From Akebia trifoliata (taxonomy: Eukaryota > Streptophyta > Magnoliopsida > Ranunculales > Lardizabalaceae), in contig CM030717.1 in the NCBI GenBank assembly GCA_017979445.1, forward strand, positions 21,811,288-21,875,287: a DNA stretch of 64,000 nucleotides, in the 5' to 3' direction. Positions 11,060-24,059 of the stretch are shown here, piece by piece (within the stretch, counting starts at the first letter, position 1; every line of letters starts with the position of its first letter). Both the position numbers and the translations under genes were made by a program. Under the pieces are notes generated by a model that had not been told where the DNA came from, did no database searches, and saw nothing but the letters and a program-made list of their open reading frames with translations.

Positions 11060-11935
11060 ATAATTTTGATCTCATCATTCATATACATTCATTATTCACA
11101 GACATTCATTATTCACAAGGTCCCATTCAATAAACAACCCAGGAACACCCTCGATTAGTTCGGGTCGTATCCTATGGGGGAGGTTTCTAGACTCTAGGCT
11201 TACTAGGTGCAATGCATTTTTATCTGGCCACCATTGTCCAAGTACACCTATATACCTCTCGAGCGTACTCAATTGAATGGTATGTGATGACTTGGTTTGA
11301 TAAACCATATAGGTGATAATCTAAAACTCCAACTCACTTCTCTGAAGTAAAAAATAGTCAGTTTGATCCCCAATTGAGATGTGGCGCGCATGCTGAGCAA
11401 GGACCTACTTAAATACCTCTCGTCTAGAATGGACGTAGTCTATCCCCCTCGTAAAGTAGGGTACAGTGGGGCAGGATCTCGCTTAGGCACCGGTTTTGAC
11501 CAAGAAGTGCAATTGATGTACTTGGATTATCCTTGATATTCCTATAGGTATGAATCAAGAGTTGTAACTTTCATAAATGGTTTGGCATCCCACAGGGGAC
11601 CGACCACGTACTAGTACTACGTTGGCAAACGGGACATGTGACTGTGTGGCTTACAATAGGTTAAAGGCTCAGGTCGCTTCAGCCTGGGTGCATCGATATA
11701 CCTTTCAGAGTCACTTGATCAGACGGTACTGATGCCCGAGTTTGATATACCCTATGGTATGTGACTGGAGTTGTGGTTTTCATGAATGATGTCGCATCTT
11801 CGAAGAGACCGAGCCACTCACTAGTGCCACGTTGGCTATATGGGACGTGCAAGCGTGTAAAGCAGTAAATGTGCATGTGGTGTGTGCAATACAGGGTGGG
11901 GTGTGCCCGGGGCCTTTTTCAAACAAATGGGCTCA
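11060..11935 (-). other. Conserved structured 5' UTR block, element C copy
   Basis: This is the reverse complement of the block seen in A, B and G. Stem-loop 1 is at 11813-11836 (palindrome 11819-11826, CACTAGTG) and stem-loop 2 at 11603-11626 (palindrome 11609-11616, TACTAGTA). Both palindromes are intact in this more diverged copy. In stem 1 the innermost pair is lost. Short ORFs on both strands (65 and 70 codons) are not supported as genes. Confidence 0.72.
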
Positions 11936-12245
11936 TAGGCCTAATCACATCATTAAAATATGGATATTAGAAAAATTCATAGTATCGAGATCCACATCAA
12001 GACACGCACATCAAAGTGTACAATAATCAAGATCATGACATATCTAATAGCAATCAATCTGGGAAGTGAAACAAAGAGCAATGATGATCAATCAATTAGA
12101 ATAGCATGAAAATAATATCAATCATTGAGATAGGCACAAAATTTTTTCCTTATGGTCCAATTGGGGATCACTTTGGGTGACTCAAAATAATTTGAGATTT
12201 CTGTGAACATTAAATTGATGGTAGATTGATAATTGTAGAGATGAG

Positions 12246-12848
12246 GAGTTATAACTTTTTTTTTATTTTCTTTTTATTTTAAATATTTTTTTAAATGTTT
12301 TGACTTTTTTTTTTAATTTTTTAATTATTTTTTATAATTTTCTTTTTTTTTTAACGTTTTTTTATTTTTTAACATTTAAAAAAAAATTAAAATTTTTTTT
12401 AACGTTTTTTTTAATTTAAAAAATTTTTTTTAACGTTTTAAAAAAAAAAAAATTTTAACGTTTTTTTTTTATATTTTATATTTTTATTTTTAACATTTGA
12501 TTATTTATTTTTAATTTTTTTTAATTTTTTAACGTTTTTATTTTATTTTTAATTTTTTAACTTTTTTTTCAAATTTTTAACGTTTTTATTTTTATTTTTA
12601 TTTTTTTAACGTTTTTTTTAATTTTTTATTAATTTTATTTGTAAACTTTTTTTTTCTTTTTAACCTTTTTTTTAAACATTTTTTTTAATGTTTTGTTTTT
12701 TTTTTTATTTATTTTTTTGAATTCTCTTATCATCACGAATAGCATTAAAAAAGATAATTTTTTTATTTCCTACCACATCACTTACAAATAATTTATTTTC
12801 ACAAAAAATTAATGCTTAATAACGTGCTAAAAAAAAATTTATCCAAAA

Positions 12849-12890
<42 letters not shown>

Positions 12891-12900
12891 CTCACTCCCA
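12246..12900 (-). repeat. Low-complexity T-rich tract with repeated AACGTT cores and a TA microsatellite
   Basis: A plus-strand T-rich stretch contains about a dozen TAACGTTTTT-like units between 12350 and 12640, followed by a TA dinucleotide run of about 35 bases at 12854-12888. It lies in the 5' UTR of element C, where B and G also have A/T-rich runs but not this pattern. Confidence 0.8.
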
Positions 12901-13334
12901 ACCACCATCATTCCATCCTCAGTTTATGTCAATTTGAATCTTTCATTATTTAGGGTCATCCCAAAATGACCCTACATTGAATCATAAAAAGTGATACTCC
13001 AAAATGACATACTCAAAATCAATCCAAATAATGCCAAGAAAAGATGATACAACCCAAAAATATAAAATAAGCTAAATAATGAGAATGGTTCAACAACCAT
13101 TTTTTCACACTATTATCCTCTTGACATCCTGCATTATTTAGGGTCATTCCCATGAAAATGTGCCAAAAGAAAGTATTCAGAATCCAAACAAATGATCCAT
13201 AATTAAGCAAAAAAGAATGATAAAAAAATAAAATAAACAAATAAACAAATAAACAAATAACTAAAAATCAAATAAAAAAGGTCCTACTGGCAATGCATCC
13301 CACACTTGGGCTTTTCAAGTTAGATCCTCAATAA

Positions 13335-13352
13335 TCCCCAGCGGAGTCGCCA
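13335..13352 (-). other. Primer-binding site of element C
   Basis: On the minus strand TGGCGACTCCGCTGGGGA begins two bases after the end of the 5' LTR. One base differs from the site in A and B. Confidence 0.8.
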
Positions 13353-13353
13353 C

Positions 13354-14992
13354 TGGAAGCGCCCTCGATCCGCGGGGTGTGCGGATCCACTTTTGACCTT
13401 TGAGGTTTGGGAGTCCCCACCTAGTTATTACGGTCTAGGAATCGAATATCGACTCTAAACGGATAAAAAGAACTAATCTACTTAAAAAAATAACTGAGTT
13501 CGGGAATCAAATTACGGGTTGGAAGGTGTTAGGCACCAATCCCGCCCGGCAAACGCCGGTCTCTACTAATTCTCAAATAAAACTACATTGCTAACCAGAC
13601 CTAAATAATAATAATAATAATAAAAATAGTTATCTTTTCCGAACGCAACGGTTTTGTTCTCTCAAATATGATAGAACAACTTCTTGTACAGTATTTCTCA
13701 CTTCGTTCTGTTGCCGGATCTGATTTCGGATCTCCAAGTTGAGGTATCTTATTCTTGGATCTGTGAGTTTTCTGATTTTTTTTTGTGGATTCTAAGGTAT
13801 TTTAGAAGAATTTTTGGGTGTTTTTTGAGCTAAAGTTGGGGTATAGATGTTAGGTAAGGAGTTAGGACTTCAAAATTAGGGTTTTGGGGAGGCTCCTTGA
13901 CCTACTTTTTCTAGGATTTATTTTTTCATACGAAAATAGGTTGTAGGGACCCCTATTTATAGATTTTTTTTGAGTGCTTGTTTTGATAGAGTTAGTGTTT
14001 AATTATAATTTTTTTAATAGAGTTATTATTTAATTAGGATTGTTTTAAATAGAGTTGTTATTTAATTAGAATTCTATTAGGGTTTTGACTTTTAGTCTCA
14101 CTTGATTGACTTTAAGATTTTGACTTTAGTCTTACTTGATTGACTTTAAGATTGACTTTAGCCTTACTTGATTGACTTTAATTTCTTAACTTTAGTCTTA
14201 CTGGATTGACTTTAAGATTTTGGAGAAACCCCCTTTATTATATCTTTAATTCTTTGGGCCCCCAAATGGAGGGGTCCTTTAATAAATATGTGGGCAACCA
14301 TCAACAATTTTGCTTGAGAGCCTGATTGATCGATTGTTTTAGTTCAAAATTTTAAATTAATTTTATTAATTTTTCACTTTAAATTATTTAATGTTTTATT
14401 TATTAATTTCAGAATTTAAAATTTTTTTAATTGGAAAATTACCGTTTTGCCCCTAAAGAGAACTTTTGCGTTTCTAGTCGATTTTTGATGTTCCAGGATG
14501 TTTTAGAATCGATTTTTCGTAAGGAATTCAATGAAAATATTGGTTTGTGTCATTTATGAAATTTTTTGTACGAAATGATTGTGAACTTTATTAGGGGTAT
14601 TTTCGTAATTTTGTCAAATTTTGTGAAAATTGGTGAAATGATTATTTGGTTTCGATTTGTTGTTTTATGTGTTTGAAAGGGTTTTCCTAAGCGTAATGTT
14701 GGCTCTAGGGTTGTTTTGAGGTTAGGGGTATTTTGGTAATTTGGTAATTTTTAGTATTTTTATCGTGAAGCTTCTTTTTATCTGAAAAATGATGATTTCT
14801 AGGCTTTTGGGGTTATATTTTCCTATCGTAGCGCGGTTTCTACAGTTTTGTTAGTTCGAGATACCTCATCGAGATTTCTGAAACATATCTAGTAACAAAT
14901 AAAGCATTGGAATAATCATCCATCATTGGGAACCATTGCAATCGGGTTGATGAGTTGATTAATCAAGCAGATGCAAAAATGGGGTGTTTACA
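13354..14992 (-). repeat. Element C 5' LTR, complete
   Basis: Reverse complement of the family LTR, 1639 bp: it starts TGTAAACACCCCATTTTTGC (at 14992) and ends at 13354 with GCGCTTCCA. TATA box at 13954-13961. It belongs to the LTR subtype of A, D and G (repeated TTCTAATTAA motifs), not to the telo-box subtype of B and F. Confidence 0.93.
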
Positions 14993-17990
14993 GACGGCGA
15001 GTTGGGAATCACTGTAAATTGTAGTCTATTGCACCCCCAACTCATTTAACATCATGCTGCTAATCAACATTACTTCATTATTTGAGGCTTAGTACCCTAA
15101 TCCCACCATTTTTTCAATTCTCATATTTTCTGGGATAACTAGAACTACCCCCATTCCCGACCCTTTCGAATTTGATGACTCATCCATGAATAGCTTTCAT
15201 ATAGGTTCCAATTCTATAATCTCGAAATTGTTTTCCTTTGGTAACTTTGCTATTATAACCTTTGTATTTTCTTCTATTGGGAAATCTGCTAAGAAGTCTA
15301 CCATTGCTTGGTCCTTAACAAAAATCCTCGTAACATAGTTAATTTCGAACTTTACTAGCTAAACCTTTTATTTAACCATTCTATCGGATCCTTCTATTCT
15401 ACTTAGCACAGTTTGAGGGGGTAGTCAGTAATCACATGTAATCTATGCACTTGAAAATATGGCCTTAGTCTCAGAGTTGAATTGACCAAAGCCAATCCTA
15501 GTTTTTCCAGCTTTGAGTACCTTATTTTTGCATCAATCAAGGTCTTACTTAGAAAATATATCGGTTGCTCTCTGACAGCTTCTTTCCGTAGCAACACTAA
15601 ATTGATTATGCATTTAGATGCTGCCAAATATAGTCCGAGCTCCTCTTCCAATTTTAAAAGGATTGGAGGTTTTCATAAATACTCCTTTAGCTGGCTTTAC
15701 TCACATTCCTTTGTCCATTGTCTTTTTGGATAGTAGGTACAATGGTTTGCACTTATCGAAAGATCTCGAGATTAACCTACTTAGTGTTGCTATTCTCCCA
15801 CTAGCTTTTGCATTTGTTTTTTAGTCTTTGGGGATGGAATTTCTAGTAATGCCTTGATCTGTTTGGGATTAACTTCAATCCCTCTCTTAGTCACCATAAA
15901 CCACAAGAACTTTCTAGAGGTTACTGCGAAATCACATTTTTTTGGGTTGAGACTCATTCCAATCCGTTTGATTCAAGCAAACACCTCCTTTAGGTCTACT
16001 ATGTGATCCTAATTTCTCCTTTTTTTTGACCAATAGATCATTGATGTAGACCTCAACCGTCTTTCCAAGTAAATTCCTAAGTAGACCTATCATTGACCTC
16101 TGATAAGTTGCCTCAACATTCTTCAATCTGAATGGCATAACTTTGTAACAATACAAGCCTTGTTTGGTGATAAATGTTATCTTCTCTTGATTTCATTCAC
16201 TGAGTTGGATCTAGTTATAGCCTGAGTAACCATCTGTAAAAGACAACCTCTTGTACCCTATTGTTGCATCCACTAATTGGTCGATGCATGGCATTGGGAA
16301 GTTGTCTTTTAGGTAGGCCTTGGTTAGATATATGAAGTATATGTAGACCCTAACCTTCCCATTCTTCATTAATACTACCACAATGTTAGTTATCTAGTTG
16401 GGGAATAGAACTTCTCTAATGAACCCGAGCATTCCTCATTGACCGCCCCTATAAGCTATGGTGCTGGCCTTCTAAGTTTCTACTTGACTAGCTTCATCTA
16501 ATCGAACACATTCAAATGATGGTTGATGACCTATAGGCTGATCCCAAACATATCCTTTAACGATTTTGCAAATACATCTTTGTTCCTTTTCAAACATGCT
16601 ACTAACTCTTCCTATTTTTATGATCTTAGCTCGGTTTCGATCCTTCTTTACCTTACATCTCCAATATCCACCATCTGGACGTCATTCAAACTAGGGGGCC
16701 ACCATAAGCTAGTAACCCCCATTGTGATTACCATTGACATCCCCTTTTACGATGTATACCTACACAAGTTCCTGGTCACCCCAAATGTCCTACATCCCTT
16801 AAGGGATTGGGAATCTTAAAACCTAATAATATGTTGTGGTTACTGCTTTCATCTCATAAGTTCACCACCTGCCCAGGACTACAATATAAAGAGATGAAGC
16901 ATCCACCATTGTGAATTTCACCATCAATGTTATTGGTCTTGCTTGGACTATCTGGCCCCAAAGTTGTTTTGATGTCTCATCGAATTCGACCAAAGGTGCC
17001 CTAACGGGGTTGAGTATGCTTTTAGTTAGACCATCTTTTTTTAAGGCGAACAAGTACATAATGTCCACCGAGTTTTCACTATCGACCAGTATCCTCTTTA
17101 ACATAAAGGTGTTGATTTGGAAAGTGACTATGAGTGCATCATTCCAAGTCCTTCTTAGAGAGGCCACTATTAACTCACTTTCCACAAAGCTTATTTCTAT
17201 TAATCCATTTCAAGTAGAGTAGACATGTTTTATATGTTCTACTTTGTGCGTTTTTACCCTCTTGTTTGTGATGTTCTTTTGTTTTTTTTCATCTTGCCTA
17301 AGTATGACGTGGATTACAACTGCTCTTCCACCCTATTCGCTTTCCCGTTCGAGTTCTTGACGATGGCCTTTCCTGTTCGGCCTCTCAGGCCTTCTCTCTA
17401 GTTTTGCATTTTTTGTGTAATATCCAAGGAAAGCTTAATTAGCCAACTTTTGAAGGAACCTCCTGAGTGCTTGCACTTGTTCGTTATGTGAACCTAAACC
17501 TTATGATACTCGTAGTAATCCTCATAAGCCTTGATTTGTTCCCATGTAAATGCTCTTGGCTACTCAAAGTATGATTTATTTTGGATGAGTGGTAGGATCA
17601 CACTCAGAGAAATTGAGAAATACATGCTCTTCCTTCTCTACTCCAACTTTTTGCTCGGATGCTCTTGTGTTCTTTTCTTATTCTATTGTTGTTGCCTCTC
17701 AATTTTGGTTATCATATGGACAATCTTATTCTTGTTGGTTGCCCGAAGAGGGTCATTTTCTACTCTAATGTACTTCTCTGCTAGTTGAGCTAGAGTCAAT
17801 GGCCTTTTTCTTTAGTAAAGACTTACACAGGTCAAACTCCGGGGGCAAAGCATTCTGATATGCCACCACTGCTGTCTTCTTGTCTTAATTCTCTATTGAC
17901 ATGGCCTCCTCTTTGAATCTTTTGCTGAAATCTCAGAGACTTTCTCCTAAATTCTATCATGCCCCCTCCGATGAGTACTGCCTGACACAT
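14993..17990 (-). pseudogene. Element I: old decayed Ty3/gypsy gag-pol with archaeal RNase H
   Basis: Read on the minus strand from 17990: a gag fragment with motifs such as SKRFKEEAM and AEKYI; a protease region at 17185-16862 (VDSENSVDIM in place of the usual D-S/T-G, then VLGR); RT at about 16400-15700, where the segment CYKVMPFRLKN is followed by YINDLL at the active site (YxDD changed to YIND); RNase H at 15651-15403; and an archaeal-type RNase H at about 15330-14993 (DESSNSKGSGMGVVL, then YSDSQLAV). It stops where the LTR of C begins. Frameshifts and stops are frequent. Its sequence is clearly different from the A/B/C/G family. No LTR of its own was recognised. Confidence 0.8.
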
Positions 17991-17999
17991 CATTTCTTG

Positions 18000-20035
18000 C
18001 TAATATGCAATATAATAACATCGTATGGCCCAATTATGGGGTAATTAAAATTTTACTAAAATGGATAATGCTCCAAAACTAGTATACCAAAATAATCAAA
18101 ATGCAACTTTAAAAGATGTTTATATATACATATGATCTTACTTTAAAAGTATATATACATACAATAACCAAAAATATATATCTGGGATTTAGAAACTCAA
18201 AAAGTGACACCCAACGTTACTAACTTACATAATTAGAGTACTGCTACTATTTTACAGTGATCCACATCTTAAAGTTTACATCAATAGACCCATCTTCCTA
18301 GGCTTCCACTATCACCATGTAGACAAAACCAACCACCCTATCATCTTTTGGCAGCAACTCAAAACATCTTTTTGTAAAATCCTCTAATGCATCTATTCAT
18401 GCCGACATCTTACTCACATGTGTTTTGCATCTGATAATACAAATCCTGCACTGAGGTGTAGAATGAGTGAGTAACATATATGTTACTTAATAGAATTGGA
18501 TCACAATATGTTTGTAGAATGAACGAGTATCCATGTTAAAATTATAACTTACAGGCTTAATACCAATATAGTTTTCTAATATATATGTAGGAAAGCCTCA
18601 TCACACTGTAATATGGTTTGTCGATTAAAATGAGTAATTATATTATGCTTAAAAAAATTTACGATATCTGGTTATAAAATACTTCAAATACATTCTATTT
18701 AGATCACTTAATACCATTACATATAAAATTGTAACTTTCATCAAAACTTTACGAATTACACGTCATTTCTTCATCTCCCAGATTCTATTTTTACAACCTG
18801 TAATTAAAAATCAAATTCCCTGATTCAAATGTCTAGGTTTCTAGATTTTGATATTCTAAAAAAATAAATACATTCCACATCTCATGAACAGAAAATAAAC
18901 ATATCCATCGCATTAGCGTTAGAATGCAGACAAGTATGGTGATGTATACCAAAATATACAACATATTTCACGACTAATATTCACACCTCAATCAAGGAAT
19001 CTCATAATTATCATGGAGGCATATCAACGTTAGTTCCTGATTCTACGGTCGGCCTAACCGCAAGTGGTTCGTCCTTTGTCTGGCTCGAGTTGGTCGTTGA
19101 TCGAGATATCCTATGATCACTAGGACCCTTCCCTAGGTCAATCTGGTTGACTATAAGTTTCTCTTGATCACGAGGACTAGTTGTGCCTATCAGGCTAGCA
19201 TATGAAATCTGAAGTATCACTGACTTATACACCCACTTTTATTTCTCATTATAACCCAAAAATAAATAAACACATCTCGGGTACTCTTGATCTAAACATA
19301 AATGCACAAACCCTCCCTGGCCAAAAAGTAAATAATACCGGGTACTCCTGATTCGAAATATAAACGAATGTTGGTCACTTTCTTACCTAAAGTCAATAAT
19401 TTTTTAGTACTAATTGATCCCAACTACCCATCCGTTAATATTTTTTAGCATAGAAAATCTTATCTCGTAAGTTCTAATGTACACAATCATAATCATTCCT
19501 ACAAAATTGATTAATACCTCTTGTAAAGATTAGGATACCTTAATCCTAATTTCGAACTAAGTCTTAACATTTCCCTGCTAACTTCTTAATTTATAACTAC
19601 ACTAACTCATCAAGTTTGAGTTCGAGTTTTGTTTTTCGATAAAATATATTTCTTCAAAGAATCCTTATTGAACTCATGTTCCATATCACACAATTGGTTC
19701 AAGTTAGACCTTCTACTAAATAACCATAGAGAACATAATAGTTTTTTCTAAAATATATTTGAGTATATGTCAAAAATATTATTCTTGTGTTTAGTGTGAA
19801 AACTGATCATTTATAATTATAGTACATCACAAGAATTGCAAGGAAAACTTATTTTTAGAACATCGTTAAATAAGAAAAATTAATTAAAATGTGTTTTTAC
19901 ATTATACGGGGATAATACTGGTCTCATGGACTTTCCGACAAGAAATGTCATTTTTGGTCCCCACATGTCACCTACGGTGGTAGTTGACTATTTTCTATGG
20001 TGGCACCACAGATTATGCCTGTGATGGGTAGGGGT
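18000..20035. other. Unassigned AT-rich sequence between elements I and H
   Basis: No gene or known element was recognised. A 73-codon minus-strand frame at 19011-19232 is in a locally GC-richer patch but resembles nothing I know. Two diverged copies of about 80 bp, with the marker CGGGTACTC(T/C)TGAT, lie near 19276 and 19339. The stretch could be an LTR or UTR of an old element. Confidence 0.5.
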
Positions 20036-22207
20036 TGAAAATACGTGCTTCGTACCATATCTAGTCCTAGAGGGGGGGGGGGTGAATAGGATAATTAAAA
20101 TTTCTTTCGATTTATCCAATTTCAACTTAGATTGATAACTTGACTATATGTTATAAGTTATCCACCTAACCTCGATTTTGCACTCATGTCTCTAATTTGC
20201 ATTTAATGAAAATACACTTGGAATTTAAACATTCATTTAACAATGTCATTCAATGGCACATTCAAATATGATTTACCTATTTGACATTCATGGCATCACA
20301 TGACATTAAAAACAGTCAAGTGTAAATTGCGAAGTTATGAAAACATACACGAGACATAAGGCATTTAATGAATCGGCAATATGCCTACGTCCATTCTCAC
20401 GACTAATCTCTAGTTTTCAATGCAATTGAAGTTTACTTAGAATATAAACATTCATGGCATGACATACATAGCATAGTGTTCATTCATAACATGCATTCAT
20501 CTAAGTATAAATTGATAGAGGCATTTTCACAAGCATGAGACAAGCATTTTATAGTGGTTCGGCAACGTGCCTACATCCACTCCCAAGGTTCCTACCTAGG
20601 AACTTGGTATTCACTATCAATGAGGTTTATGGTTCACCTTGAACCTTTTACATAAAATTTTTATACTTAGTCTAAATTCTAAAACCTTAAGATCGAGAGA
20701 ACGCATCCTCTCGAAATTGTGAGTTTTATTCCTCGAAAACTCACGAACCTCTACTCTTGTCAAGAATCCTTGATTCTAACAAGAGCTTGATTTTTGATGG
20801 GCTGAACCAAGTAACCACATACATATGTTTTTAAAATTAAAAACAAAATCAAAGACTCACTCAACTCTTTAAGGTTCGCTAATGGAGATCTTGAGTTCTT
20901 CGAGTCCTTGAGCTCACAAGTACGTCTCAACGGTTGGATCTTTCGATCAAGCTCTCGAGTTCGTCGACTCCTTGTGATTACTCCTACCATCATCTTCTTT
21001 GTATCTTTGCTTGAAAAATGTACCAATGTGTATGCAAGGTGAGGTTTAATGGTTGGAGAAGGATCAAGAGATAAATCTAGAAAGGTTGATAGGGGTTCTC
21101 CTAAGTTAGACTCTCATGAGAATAGAGAAGACTCTCAAAGTGTGGAGAGTAGAGAGACAATCTTCTCTAGGGTTTGATTCAAAAGAAGGGCATAGGTTGA
21201 ATGAAGCTTCAACTAATATTTGCACCTTTTAAAGTATAGAGAAAGCTCTCTAGATGGGAGAGAGGAGAGCACAAGTTCTCTAGGGATCAAATCCAAGTGA
21301 GAAATGAACCAAAAATGCCTTTTTAAAGTCATTTTCGAAGTTCCAATGGCTCTTTCAGTGGAACCATGCTCCAACAGTGTTCTACCATGCTCAAATGGCA
21401 GTTGCTGCAGGTGCTATCATGCCTAATGAACAGTGCCACCGTGAAAATTACAGAAATGCCATTGGAGGGGTATTTTAGCTATAACTTTCACACGGTAAGT
21501 CCGCTTTGCATGCCGTTCGAGGAGGTGATAGATCTTACTATGTAAAACATCCCCAAACTGAAAGCAAGGCTTAGGTTTAAGAATAATGAGTGAAATGACG
21601 AAAATACCCTTTTTACCTTTTTGGGTTAAATTGGGCTTTCGGGAAGGCTGGTGTAGAAACGGTTCGAAGGTGTACTAGATATTATCTATATAATGCCACC
21701 TAAATAGCACCAAAGTCAGAAAATGGGATTAGGATGGTTAAATAGTTAATGTCCTCTCTGGAGCCCTTTTCGATTTTCGAAAAAGCCTTTTTACCTTTTT
21801 GGGTCAAATCGAGCTATCGGGAAGGTTGGTGCTGAAACGGTTCAAAGGTGTGCTAGGTATTACCTATATAATGACACATATAAAGCACCAAGGATAGAAA
21901 ATGGGTTTAAGGTGGTCAAATCGTTAATGTCCCCTCTATGGCCATTTGGTTCCCGAAAAGTCCGATGATAGAATGGGTCAAAGAACGAGTTTCCCTAATA
22001 ATTATGGGTCGACCTATCATTCATCTAAATGTTAGAAAACGGTCTTGGGTGGTCTCATTACCTTTTGGGCTTCTTGTACACACAATGGAGGTTGTTGTCG
22101 AGTCACGTGCAGTTGAGAAGCTTTACCGGAGTCTTCATTAGTCTTCAATGGTAAATCAATCCGACACTCAACATATGTCTTGTAATTGACAAAATATGGA
22201 ATTAAAA
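20036..22207 (-). repeat. Element H 3' LTR (left copy)
   Basis: It begins TGAAAATACGTGCTTCG on the plus strand and ends at GGAATTAAAA, where the element-sense start TG has mutated to TT. It contains a run of ten G near 20073, against seven G in the other copy. A diverged duplication of about 178 bp lies at 21608-21786 and 21787-21964, each starting CTTTTTACCTTTTTGGGT; in element sense this is in U3 and may be an enhancer-like duplication. An 88-codon minus frame at 20760-21026 is present in both LTRs but is not a recognisable gene. Confidence 0.9.
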
Positions 22208-22221
22208 ATCTCCCCCTTTGT
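22208..22221 (-). other. Polypurine tract of element H
   Basis: On the minus strand the run AAAGGGGGAGAT directly precedes the left (3') LTR. This is the usual form of plus-strand primer in plant copia elements, and it fixes the LTR border and the orientation. Confidence 0.8.
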
Positions 22222-24050
22222 TAATTACGAGACAAAACCTTAAAGTCGACCAAAAAGACTGGGAAACATTCCCAGACTGACCAACACGACTTACACCCGA
22301 TTAAAATCTTACAAAAGTGTTTAAAAAGAAAAACCTAAGATTCTAACTGCTTCGCTCCCCCTTTGGTACTGCTCCCCCTGAATGTTTTACCTGTAAAAGT
22401 CAACTGAGACAGTACACACGGGTGAAAATAATATTCTCCCCCTTTTTGTCAGTATTTGACAAAGGGCGTAATCAACCCAATGCCGATACAAAATATATAC
22501 CAATAAGCACAGGGAAAAATATACATGCACGTAATTAATATGACTATCAGAGCAAGATGCATGGCGGAAGCACATATAGACATGCCAAAGATAGTATGAC
22601 TATGAAACATGGGCATGGCATGATAAATGACACTAAAAAAAAACATATATAACTAAATAGAGCCGTGTCAAAACATGCATATGTGTGTGCACAAATGGAA
22701 AAGAGAATCCATATGAAGAACATGGTGTGAATATGATGATGGAGAAGAGGGAAATGATGAAAATGGATAGAGAGAGAGAGAGAGATGATACCTAGATAGA
22801 GTAGCTAAGGAGAAGGAGTGGAGAGGAAGTTGAGCAAGAAAAAAATGAAGAAAAAATAGCAAGAGAGGCACTTTATAGAGTGTTGTGGGTGCCACCGTCA
22901 CTGTAGCACGGTGTCGCCGTGCATGGGCACGGTGCTGTCGAGGTGAAAAAAAATGCCCAAAATTTTTTTTTGTAATTTTTTTGAATTTTCCAAGGTGTTT
23001 ACTTAGAGAAAAAGGTATTGTATGTCCCCCAACTAGCGTTCGTTAAGGCTAGAGAATTTTTACAAAAATGTCGCGTGACGAGATTTGATCAAAAATTTGA
23101 AAGATAAAGAATTTGCAATGAAGACGACAAAAGTGCAAGAACCAACTTATGAAGGGTCTAGGAACCCAAATACACCAATTTTCATAAGTTTTAGAATGTT
23201 CAAGCGATAGTGAATTTTGTTATCGACATAGCTCGAAAGCATTTGTTTACACACAAAAAAGTCAAAACCTCGAGTTTGTTTATGAACACATAGAATGAGT
23301 CTAAGTACTCAAATTTGGTGGACCAACGGAGTTCCGTGGTGCACACGAGCATTCGTTCAATTTTTACCCTGGAGCAAAGAGGCTTGAAATCTTCAAATAT
23401 ACCAATAAACGTACACAAAAAGAAAATGGTTTCCACTCAAGATTTACAAGGTTGGTGCAAAAACCGGGAGTCAAAGATTGTCCAACATGTGTATGTTTAC
23501 TTGGGCAATGGTTGACGAGAAGTAATGAGGCACCATCATCCTTAAATAGTCTAATTTTAAGAACAGAATGAGGATACATGTATCCAATTTTAACAATAAA
23601 CAACATGCTCTTAAAATGAGATGGATTTCTAGACAACGTGGCTATACTGAGTCCAATAGTGTGAAAATTTTCAAAAAAAATTTCACGGAAATGAGGTCTG
23701 AACCTCAGATATTCCAATAAAAGTACACAGACTCGAGAGTCTCAAACTCAAAACAAATTTTATGTTGGGGAGCAAAAAGTCTTTTCATACCTCGAATGAG
23801 TTTATTTTAGAACAAATATGGGTCTATGATCCCAAATTTTTTAAAGAAACTTGTTCGAACAATAGAACATACTTTTGAAAGAATAACACCTATTGCTCAC
23901 TCAAATTTACCAATTTGGATCAACTTGGGAGATTTTTTTTTTTTTGAATTCAAGAGTGAATGTCTCTAATAGCAATGACGTTTTGGCAAGAGAGACGAGA
24001 ATGACGATGGGAAAGAGATCAGAAATACTTCCTCGTCATTTATCGTCGAA
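22222..24050 (-). other. Non-coding interior of element H, RT region not found
   Basis: RT and RNase H would be expected here, but I see no YVDD-type motif or other conserved block on either strand. A GA microsatellite lies near 22770. The frames of 77, 78 and 117 codons here look like chance. Confidence 0.55.
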
Positions 24051-24059
24051 TCAGTAGAA

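Larger units (their letters stand above)
9567..14992 (-). mobile_element. Element C: minus-strand non-autonomous Tat-type element, 3' part displaced by A
   Basis: Read leftwards from 14992 it has a 5' LTR, primer-binding site, a 3-kb 5' UTR with the conserved structured block, the pre-RT linker and an integrase fragment, which stops at 9567 where A is inserted. The rest, with its 3' LTR, should lie beyond the left end of A, outside the window. It shares with A the same gag-protease deletion. It is inserted in the archaeal RNase H region of element I. Confidence 0.88.

Noticed and set aside
20760..21026. 88-codon minus-strand frame present in both LTRs of H
   Set aside because: The two LTRs are near-identical copies, so repetition is not independent evidence; no domain was seen.
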